From contig LT642318.1 in assembly GCA_900128585.1 (NCBI GenBank), positions 1-15,806 on the forward strand: 15,806 bases of DNA. The letters run 5' to 3'. The translations under genes were made by a program, and so were the position numbers. Below the pieces are notes generated by a model. It was not told where the DNA came from. It worked only from the letters and a program-made list of their open reading frames with translations, and did no database searches. Shown piece by piece: positions 1 through 6,240 of this stretch (positions within the stretch are counted from its first letter, which is position 1; every line of letters starts with the position of its first letter). The DNA is from Stramenopiles sp. TOSAG23-3. Its lineage: Eukaryota; Sar.

Positions 1-64
1 TAGATGGATTAACACTTCTTTCAAATGAACCGTAATCAACTTCCTCATCCGATATCTCGCTCAT
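1..64 (-). CDS. 5' end of an unidentified gene running off the left edge
   Basis: On the minus strand an ATG at 64-62 opens a frame with no stop to the window edge, giving 21 codons. It begins MSEISDEEVDYGSF, a hydrophilic acidic N-terminus typical of an intracellular protein. The same frame is closed upstream by a TAA near position 140, so this ATG is the first available start. It lies 172 bases beyond the stop of the channel gene on the same strand, a spacing like that of other gene pairs here. Too little is visible to name a product, and a chance open frame of this length is possible. Confidence 0.4.
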   Translation of the reverse strand, partial: MSEISDEEVDYGSFERSVNPS

Positions 65-236
65 AGGTGACTCAATCCTTGTACGATTTTCCAAGCAGCG
101 GCTTAATAGTTTTACAGGTGCTCGTTGTCTGTCTTGTTATTTTAAATTATTGAAGAGACAAATGCCTTTAAAAGGGGGAGGATTTTTTTGTTTTTAATTT
201 GTGAGATTTAAATTATCCTCTGATTAAATCGTTCGT
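65..236. other. Short spacer between two minus-strand genes
   Basis: This 172-base spacer contains short T and G runs and several TTTAAA-type words. A 10-bp palindrome, CGTTTAAACG (234-243), overlaps the stop codon of the channel gene. I see no RNA gene. It must hold the 3' end signal of the channel gene and the promoter of the partial gene, but no specific element can be named. Confidence 0.4.
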
Positions 237-2339
237 TTAAACGGTCTCGTCGCTCGCGTCTTTCTCCCTCTCATCGACGATGTACTTGCCAGTACTAAGG
301 TCGGAGCCTGTCGTGTGGCGACGAAGAACTCGTTGTGGGTCTGGGCTCGTGTGCTGCGCTTCGTTATCGGTTATCTCTTCCAGCTGATTGTCTAGTACTT
401 GCATTTCTTTCGTGAATATTTTGACTCCTTTCGTAGAGATTTGCCGAATCTTTGCGCCCATTTTTTCAGCGTATGTATAATTTGGGGTCTCCAACTCTAA
501 TTTTGCATGATCAAGAACATTTTTCAGGACAGCATTGTATGCTTCGTCGATGATACTGACGAACATAGTAAATAAGATATACATGGTCAGGCAACCGAAA
601 AGGACCATATAAATGACCCCACTGCTTTCGTAGGGCGTATCCGCAAACTGGTCGAAGTCGATGTCGCCGATCCACGTTCGCAACACGGTGATTCCTGATT
701 TTTGTATGGTGCTGAAGCTGTCCATTGAATCGCCAAACATTCCATTGCTCTGAATGGCCATTGCAGTCGCCCAAATGCACAAAAACAGTAGCATGCTGGT
801 GGATTGCTGCAGCGCCTTAATGAGTGTTAATATTGGCAACTCCATACGAGGCGTAGGGGAAATAAATTTCACAAGGCGCAATGTCATCATAAACATTATC
901 CAACCGTACTGAACCCGGCAACTTTGGGACGTTGTCAGCCCCGCCATCGTCACACCCAACCTTGATTCGTCTCCAACCAACGGGATATCTTCGTTTGCAT
1001 GAATGACATCAAGCTTGAATTTTACTGCAAAGTTCAGCGATAATATGCTGATGGCCAAGTCGAACAAGTTCCATATGTTGTCAAAACTAAAGTACTTGAA
1101 CCGCCTCACTAAAATTTCATTAAATTCAAATATCAGCATGGCAACAGCTGGGAGAATACAAATGCACAAATAGATTGATTCTTGCGAGCGGCGGTACGCA
1201 TCATTTCCAAAGGCTGTTCCCGCCATGATTACATACTTGGGAGTGACGATGCCGTAACGATTGATATAGAATTGCATTTGCATGCACGCCACAGAATCTT
1301 GGAACTCTCCTTTTTCGAATGTGCTGGCAGTGGATGTAAACGGCGAGGCGCAGATCGAAACCTGGACTAACCTAGTGCTCTGATCAACCCACGAGTTTTT
1401 TTCAAAGAAACTCAAAGCCTCGCTTACACATTTATTCCGCCCGTCCATTTGGCCGGCGTATGAAGGTTGGGTGCCCGAAGCATTTTTGTACTTCATAATC
1501 CAAGGCAAATGCAGATAATAGCCCGTTGAAGGAAACGTGACGCCATCGTACGAGACGCTCGGTTTCCCTGTGTTTGTATAGCCTGGATCTGTTTTGCAAA
1601 ACGGACGGCATTCAGAACTAGGGCATGATTGAATATCCCCCATCCATGATTCACCCTCCTTATTTTGCAGATGGTTGTACGTGTTTTCTGCATGGAATGG
1701 CAAGGCCGCATACTTTGACCGATGCTGCATTACCTCAGGGGGGGTAAATATCACGACGACCCCATCGATCGTCTCAGCGCCGTACTCCTTCTGAGATTCA
1801 ATCACTGCCTCGCCTACTGAGGTGGTGCTTTTAGGAACAATAGCGTTTGCGGCAACATTTTTCATCCACAGCCACACTTCGTCTACGCTTCCAATGTCCG
1901 AAAAGTGCTTTTCAATGGGCTCGGAGGGGTCGTTCCATGGGGCTTCTATGAACGTATTTATCAAGATGTTGTTAAATGCAAATGTGCCCCTGTCTAGGAC
2001 GATGGGGCGAACAGTCGTCAACATCAGCACATAAAAACAAATAAAAACGATTGGCTGCACTATTGATCCCAGGTTATAAATATTCCACAGTAATGGGGCC
2101 ACGTCAGTCGGCCTTATCTGGTTTTCATCCACAATTATTTGCTCATTTTGGGCAATCTTCTTGAATTCCTCTTTGTTTACTTCGCCATCTTTGTTAGAAT
2201 CAACGTACGCCAAAAGTTCATCTTTGTCAATGACTCCATTTCTGTTAGTGTCCGCATGATGAAACGATTTCGCATGATGTGCTTTTATTGCAGGCGTCTT
2301 GTTCTCAATTGCAGACGTTTCGACGACATGGTGGGCCAT
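237..2339 (-). CDS. PKD2: Polycystin-2-like (PKD2/TRPP) cation channel with N-terminal EF-hands
   Basis: A membrane cation channel of the polycystin (TRPP) family, 700 residues from the ATG at 2339; the open frame extends six codons upstream only to a TTG. Two EF-hand loops with Ca-binding residues lie at about 30-41 (DTNRNGVIDKDE) and 47-58 (DSNKDGEVNKEE). S1 is at about 91-111, followed by a large extracellular polycystin domain of about 275 residues with six cysteines. S2-S6 span about 388-599. The pore sequence WIGDIDF (556-562) carries a GD filter like the LGD of PKD2, and S6 ends TMFVSIIDEAY, close to the NMFLAIINDTY of PKD2. Family members act in cilia, flagella or internal membranes. 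EF-hands precede S1 here, whereas animal PKD2 carries its EF-hand after S6. The C-terminal 100 residues are hydrophilic with no clear coiled coil. The start context ACCATGG is favourable. Confidence 0.92.
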   Translation of the reverse strand: MAHHVVETSAIENKTPAIKAHHAKSFHHADTNRNGVIDKDELLAYVDSNKDGEVNKEEFKKIAQNEQIIVDENQIRPTDVAPLLWNIYNLGSIVQPIVFICFYVLMLTTVRPIVLDRGTFAFNNILINTFIEAPWNDPSEPIEKHFSDIGSVDEVWLWMKNVAANAIVPKSTTSVGEAVIESQKEYGAETIDGVVVIFTPPEVMQHRSKYAALPFHAENTYNHLQNKEGESWMGDIQSCPSSECRPFCKTDPGYTNTGKPSVSYDGVTFPSTGYYLHLPWIMKYKNASGTQPSYAGQMDGRNKCVSEALSFFEKNSWVDQSTRLVQVSICASPFTSTASTFEKGEFQDSVACMQMQFYINRYGIVTPKYVIMAGTAFGNDAYRRSQESIYLCICILPAVAMLIFEFNEILVRRFKYFSFDNIWNLFDLAISILSLNFAVKFKLDVIHANEDIPLVGDESRLGVTMAGLTTSQSCRVQYGWIMFMMTLRLVKFISPTPRMELPILTLIKALQQSTSMLLFLCIWATAMAIQSNGMFGDSMDSFSTIQKSGITVLRTWIGDIDFDQFADTPYESSGVIYMVLFGCLTMYILFTMFVSIIDEAYNAVLKNVLDHAKLELETPNYTYAEKMGAKIRQISTKGVKIFTKEMQVLDNQLEEITDNEAQHTSPDPQRVLRRHTTGSDLSTGKYIVDEREKDASDETV

Positions 2340-2783
2340 GGTTGGACAAACTTTCAAATCGGAAGATCGCTGACAATTGCTTCGTTTCTTTCTTTCTTCC
2401 TTCGTATAATTTCTTACACTTTCGCCTGATGTTGCTTCTTTATTACATTACATTTTCGTCACCCAATCCCAAAACCCCAAACTCGCCCACCATATCCTCC
2501 ATCAAACAACTTAAATAAAAGCAACAACGACGATGACAAAAAAAATCAGTCGTGTTTTGTTATACCAAGTACTTGCTTGTGCTGCCCTGATGGCCTGATG
2601 GTTGTTTTTATTCATCATGGTCATATCCATGGTCATATTGTTGTGGTCATTCATTTATAAGAAAATTAATTGTCTTTATGCTGTGTTAATGTATTATTAT
2701 ATTACAATAAAACCAGCAAGCAACACAACGGACAAAAATGAAAAAAAAAATTTGAAAAAAAATAATATAAACTCTAATAATAA

Positions 2784-2844
2784 TTCTTCTTCTCTTTTTT
2801 TTCTTCTTTCTCTCTTCTTTCTTCTTCTTCTTCTTCTTCTTCTC
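2784..2844. repeat. 61-nt pure pyrimidine tract with a CTT microsatellite
   Basis: Every base from 2784 to 2844 on the plus strand is C or T. The right part is a perfect TTC/CTT trinucleotide run (about 2819-2843); the left part mixes CTT with T runs. The tract lies about 210 bases before the JmjC start codon and 445 bases before the channel start codon. Such homopyrimidine/homopurine tracts can form triplex DNA and are usually length-variable. Confidence 0.9.
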
Positions 2845-2877
2845 ACAACAACCAACAATTCGATCTCCTCCTCCGGT

Positions 2878-2886
2878 CGGACGGAC
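2878..2886 (+). promoter_or_regulatory. CGGACGGAC motif upstream of the JmjC gene
   Basis: The GC-rich word CGGACGGAC stands in AT-rich DNA 167 bases before the JmjC ATG, on the coding strand. The same word in the same orientation occurs upstream of the Sfi1-like gene and of the unidentified gene at 14423-15322. A promoter or 5' UTR element is an inference from orientation and spacing. Confidence 0.4.
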
Positions 2887-3052
2887 ATACCAACTTATTA
2901 GGTATGTATAATAATATGTAGGAATATTCAGGAAGAACAAAAACAGAATCAACGTTTAACACCACTTAAGTGATAACCTTTCTCATTCTTCATTTGTTTT
3001 GTTTTCCTTCGAAGATTGTTCAGCGATTACCTTTTATTTACGCCGGCCCCCC

Positions 3053-4861
3053 ATGAAGTGGGCAATTTTCTTTGTAGTGGTATTGTTGCTAGCGTGTATC
3101 CATGCTTCCTCTGCAAAAAAAAATAAGAAACGGAAGAAAAGGAACGGTAAGGTAAAAAAGCAGCCCTCTACGAAGCCACCGCCCCCCCCAACAAATTGTA
3201 AACTTGGTAACGATGGCAAATGGATTGGAAATGGTTGCAGTGAATTCATGGGCGAAAACGATGGGGAAAAATCGAAAGTTTCGAAAGGGGACGAAGTTGC
3301 CAGCCCGAAGCGGTATGGAATCGACTGGGTGCTCCACCCGTTCTCCCGCGATGAATATTTTGAAAATTACTACCAGAAAAAGCCATTGCTCATTCAAAGA
3401 GGCAAAATGTTAAACAACCAGAACACCGAGGATTATTACGGCGATTTGTTCCCCATGTCTGCTCTCACAAAATGCATCGATAGTTTTAAATCACAGCGGT
3501 TGGGGACCGACTTCGTCCTTGTGAAAGAAGGGTTCGTGACACCCCCGCGGTTTAAAGAAATACATGATTCTTATGGGGCCTATTTAGAAGGTTATACCCT
3601 TGCCTCTTTCATAATGAACCGATTGTGGGCAAACTTAGGAAAGCTAGTGGATCGGCTCGAAGACGATTTTGGATTCCCCTTTCGTGTGAATGTGTACTTG
3701 ACCCCTCGTGGCGCCCAAGGGTTTTTCCCTCATACGGACCAGCACGATTTTTTCATTATGCAGATGGCCGGTTCCAAGCACTGGAAGGTATTCAACAACC
3801 CGATACCCCTGGCCACACGAGACCAAGAACTAGGGAAGCACGGGGACCCCTTGAAAGAGGAAGATTTGGGCCCGCCGCTGTATGATGTGGTGCTGAAGCA
3901 AGGCGATGTTTTGTACTCCCCACGCGGATTTATACACTCCGCTCGCACATCGAACGAGACAGGGTCCATGCATTTGACTGTTAGAATTTTGAATGCGTTC
4001 TTCTTCAAATGGGGCAATTTTTTCGAAAAGGCGTTGCCACCTACAGATAATGGGAAACATAAGAAGAGGGGCATCGGTCTGCCTCCCCTGAAACAAATGC
4101 AAGAGTTGGATCTGGAGTTTCGATACTCAACACCTGTTAAGTGGATGGTCATTGAATCAAAACGAGCACAGATTAAGTTATTGAAGCAAACGCTGTGCAA
4201 CGAGACAGAGGCCATGGCAGAGCGAAGGAAAAAAATCAGAAGCCACTGTGTCGTCCAGGAACGGTGGGTGGACGCGTTCTATCGCGCAAAGCGCAGATGG
4301 AAAAAACAAAAGAGCAAGCCGTCGAAGAAGAAGAAGGAAAGAGAAAAGGCAAAAATACGCAAATGGCTTGAGCAACATCTAAAGGTCGGGCAGGGTGCGA
4401 AAAAGCTTCGCGAACTGAAGCAAACCATTGACGATGAGCACCATAATCTGTTGGAAAAAGTCCGTGGGCTGTATCCGGCAGGTCTGAAATCTTTCTTTGA
4501 AAAAGATCAGTACTGTTTTGCAAAGAAAGGCATTAAGGTAGAGATTGAGAAAAGCATGTCAATCGATGCCAGCGGCTCGCCCGATTTTGATAAAAATAGA
4601 GTGATCTTGACGCACCAGCGATCTCGCCACACCTTCCGCCCCGAACTGTTCAGCGTATTGAAACAAGTGGAACGGTTTGCAAACAGCGGGAGACCCTTCC
4701 AGGTAAAGGACCTGACAGCTGCCCCTGATCATTTTGAGCGTGTGTCATTGGCGCATCATTTGCGGGATCTAAAAGTGTTGGACGCGGTTGACGTACGCCC
4801 GGTTGACAAAACTACGACGAAAAAGAAGAAGAGAAAGAAAAAGAAGAGAAAGAAGGAGTAG
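3053..4861 (+). CDS. ROXY-type JmjC/cupin hydroxylase with N-terminal signal peptide
   Basis: An Fe(II)/2-oxoglutarate-dependent hydroxylase of the cupin_4 group (NO66/MINA53, ribosomal oxygenases), 602 residues from the ATG at 3053. The frame continues upstream only to a TTG. Residues 1-21 form a signal peptide: MKW, a hydrophobic core FFVVVLLL, and an ASSA cleavage site. A lysine-rich stretch, PPPPP and two cysteines (49 and 62) follow. The catalytic fold spans about 95-315. QGFFPHTDQHDFF gives iron ligands H227 and D229, and SPRGFIHSA gives H295, matching QGF.PHYD and PRGFIHQA of NO66. A lysine-rich helical insert (about 389-455) and a possible winged helix (about 530-580) follow. The C-terminus is a polybasic tail (KKKKRKKKKRKKE). 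Known members are nuclear or nucleolar and hydroxylate histidine in ribosomal proteins. A secretory signal is therefore unexpected, and both substrate and compartment are open. Confidence 0.88.
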   Translation: MKWAIFFVVVLLLACIHASSAKKNKKRKKRNGKVKKQPSTKPPPPPTNCKLGNDGKWIGNGCSEFMGENDGEKSKVSKGDEVASPKRYGIDWVLHPFSRDEYFENYYQKKPLLIQRGKMLNNQNTEDYYGDLFPMSALTKCIDSFKSQRLGTDFVLVKEGFVTPPRFKEIHDSYGAYLEGYTLASFIMNRLWANLGKLVDRLEDDFGFPFRVNVYLTPRGAQGFFPHTDQHDFFIMQMAGSKHWKVFNNPIPLATRDQELGKHGDPLKEEDLGPPLYDVVLKQGDVLYSPRGFIHSARTSNETGSMHLTVRILNAFFFKWGNFFEKALPPTDNGKHKKRGIGLPPLKQMQELDLEFRYSTPVKWMVIESKRAQIKLLKQTLCNETEAMAERRKKIRSHCVVQERWVDAFYRAKRRWKKQKSKPSKKKKEREKAKIRKWLEQHLKVGQGAKKLRELKQTIDDEHHNLLEKVRGLYPAGLKSFFEKDQYCFAKKGIKVEIEKSMSIDASGSPDFDKNRVILTHQRSRHTFRPELFSVLKQVERFANSGRPFQVKDLTAAPDHFERVSLAHHLRDLKVLDAVDVRPVDKTTTKKKKRKKKKRKKE

Positions 4862-5377
4862 AGTAGCCAACGAACTCCACCAAACCACACCCATCGGGCT
4901 CATGAATAAAAAAACAGTAGAAGAATACATTTGTATGTGTAATATATATTATTATAGTGTTGGTGCACAAACAACACAACACATCATACAATAAAAAAAA
5001 TGATGATTGTTCACGTTGTCACACACAATAACAAGCGCTATAAGATATAATAATAATTAACTACACCAACTACCACTGTGTGATGGAAGAAGAGAAGAAT
5101 GTGTTTTTTTATTTTATTATTATTATTACTATACAATATTATTATATTTTTTTATTATTATTATTTTTTGTTGTTGTTGTGTTTGTTGTTGTTGTTATTT
5201 TTTTTTGTTGTAGAAAATTTTGTTCTTCCCGCCTTGTTTCGTTCACAATTGTTGAGAGTTTTGAGGGGAATTTAAGTAACGCAATAACGGCATGTAACAA
5301 ACATGAATCGGTGGTCTCACGTCTGCGAAATCAGTATTTAAATTACACACCTCAACAATTAGCCCATTTTGCGGCAC
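4862..5377. other. AT-rich spacer between the JmjC and canopy genes
   Basis: This 516-base spacer lies between two plus-strand genes. AATAAA at 4905-4910, 44 bases after the JmjC stop, is a candidate poly(A) signal. The middle is rich in TA and ACA words. The end holds a low-complexity T-rich tract described separately. No gene is supported; the open frame across the tract encodes only homopolymeric F/I/V/Y runs. Confidence 0.5.
5104..5213. repeat. Low-complexity T-rich tract with TTA and TTG trinucleotide runs
   Basis: About 110 bases consist almost wholly of T runs, TTA repeats and then TTG repeats (GTTGTTGTTGTGTTTGTTGTT), ending TTGTTGTAG. The tract lies 165-275 bases upstream of the canopy ATG. 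The T-rich stretch followed by TAG resembles a 3' splice site of a 5' UTR intron, but no convincing donor can be paired with it from sequence alone. Confidence 0.8.
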
Positions 5378-6028
5378 ATGGTTGGAATGCGTTTCCCACT
5401 ATTTTACGTTTTTGCTTTTGAATTCGCACTTCTGTTCGTGGGTAGTAAAGCGTATGAAGCTACCGAGAAGGAATTGAAGAGTTTGCCTGACTTTGGGAAA
5501 CCCCCTGTTTATCGCAAGCTACGTTGCACTGCTTGCCGGGCAAGTGTCATTGAGCTACATGAAGGTTTGGTCGAACTTGAGCGTAGAAAAGGGGGCCAAA
5601 AATATGTAAAGGAGTACGATCGGTTGGAAATGATAGAAGCTGTTTGTTTTGATTCCAAACTATCAAACGCTGCGCAAAAAAAGGACTTTAAGCGCAAAGG
5701 CTTGCCACTTTTCCCGCTTAAAGCATGGGGTTTGCAACGGAGGAATAATGAAGCAACAACAGATTTTTCCCGGGATGTTGCCATATCGAGAATTCAGGGA
5801 AATTGGGTGAATAACTTTTTGACAAATATGTGTGGGGAAATTATAGGGGAGTATGACGAAGAATTATTTCACGGATTCAAGACGCACGGCGAGGAAGGAA
5901 TCCACCATCTCATCAATGCTATTTGTGGGAGCGGGGAAAGTGTCTTGCGTGTTTGCGAGGATAAACTCTTAGGGAACGAAGAAGTATTGATGATTCCTTC
6001 TGAACGACAAAGAAACGGTGAGCTGTAA
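5378..6028 (+). CDS. Canopy (CNPY, DUF3456)-like saposin-type ER protein
   Basis: A predicted secretory-pathway protein of 216 residues. The ATG at 5378 is the first in frame. A second ATG at 5387 has a better -3 base (G), and either yields a signal peptide (hydrophobic FPLFYVFAFEFALLFV, cleavage after GSKA near residue 25). The mature part has exactly six cysteines (50, 53, 90, 152, 183, 193). The CTACRASVIELHEGL, AVCFDSK, MCGEIIGEYDEELFHGF and ICGSGESVLRVC segments follow the canopy pattern of CxxC, then C, C, C and C. Animal canopy proteins are ER-resident folding cofactors; CNPY3 serves Toll-like receptors with HSP90B1, and CNPY2 has other clients. The C-terminus is NGEL, which resembles but does not match the usual xDEL retrieval signal. 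The upstream neighbour on the same strand also has a signal peptide. The client is unknown. Confidence 0.83.
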   Translation: MVGMRFPLFYVFAFEFALLFVGSKAYEATEKELKSLPDFGKPPVYRKLRCTACRASVIELHEGLVELERRKGGQKYVKEYDRLEMIEAVCFDSKLSNAAQKKDFKRKGLPLFPLKAWGLQRRNNEATTDFSRDVAISRIQGNWVNNFLTNMCGEIIGEYDEELFHGFKTHGEEGIHHLINAICGSGESVLRVCEDKLLGNEEVLMIPSERQRNGEL

Positions 6029-6240
6029 ATGATACAAGATGATGAAGATTTAATTTTGATTATGAACCCTTAACACGTAAAACTCTTTCGCGTGAGTTTT
6101 AATTGAAACTTACGGTGCGTAAGACAAATACATGTTTTCATGGAGTTATTTATTGCCTATCAATCACTTTACATCATCATTAACAGAGGAGCATTTTCTA
6201 AGAACAATGCGTTAAATTGATGGTCAGGAAATAGTACGAA
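6029..6240. other. Spacer between convergent canopy and polymerase genes
   Basis: This 212-base spacer receives the 3' ends of both neighbours. It contains an inverted repeat (6078-6101) and otherwise AT-rich sequence. No gene or RNA is recognised. Confidence 0.5.
6078..6101. terminator. Hairpin between convergent genes
   Basis: TAAAACTC (6078-6085) and GAGTTTTA (6094-6101) are perfect inverted copies around an 8-base spacer, TTTCGCGT. An outer pair, CGTAA (6076-6080) and TTACG (6110-6114), offers alternative pairing. The site lies 50 bases beyond the canopy stop and 140 beyond the polymerase stop. A role in 3' end formation is inference; only the symmetry is seen. Confidence 0.3.

Larger units (their letters stand above)
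2340..3052. other. Divergent spacer upstream of the channel and JmjC genes
   Basis: This 713-base AT-rich spacer separates two genes transcribed away from each other, so it should contain both promoters. It holds short repeats of ATGGTCATAT around 2615-2640, runs of A near 2740-2765, a long pure pyrimidine tract (2784-2844) and the word CGGACGGAC (2878-2886). Open frames across it are lysine/arginine or leucine/serine low-complexity products of the pyrimidine tract, and I do not accept them as genes. No RNA gene is recognised. Confidence 0.6.

Noticed and set aside
1602-1608. Partial CGGACGG copies in coding DNA (also at 11273-11279)
   Set aside because: They are only seven bases and lie inside genes, so they are explained by coding sequence; not counted with the upstream motif.
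2340-2357. Six-codon upstream extension of the channel gene starting at TTG
   Set aside because: TTG is not a usual eukaryotic start. The ATG at 2339 has a favourable ACCATGG context. The same reasoning removed non-ATG starts of the JmjC, canopy, dioxygenase and unidentified genes.
2602-2952. Open frames on both strands across the pyrimidine tract
   Set aside because: They encode homopolymeric Lys/Arg or Leu/Ser strings created by the CTT repeat and have no protein-like remainder.
3730-4215. 161-codon antisense open frame inside the JmjC gene
   Set aside because: It is a shadow of a well-supported coding sequence and shows no recognisable motif.
4933-5213. 5' UTR intron before the canopy gene (GTATGT near 4933 to TAG at 5213)
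   Set aside because: The T-rich run plus TAG looks acceptor-like, but low-complexity DNA produces such patterns by chance and no transcript evidence is available.
5080-5421. Plus-strand open frame before the canopy gene
   Set aside because: It is mainly F/I/V/Y runs from T-rich repeats and overlaps the canopy start in another frame.
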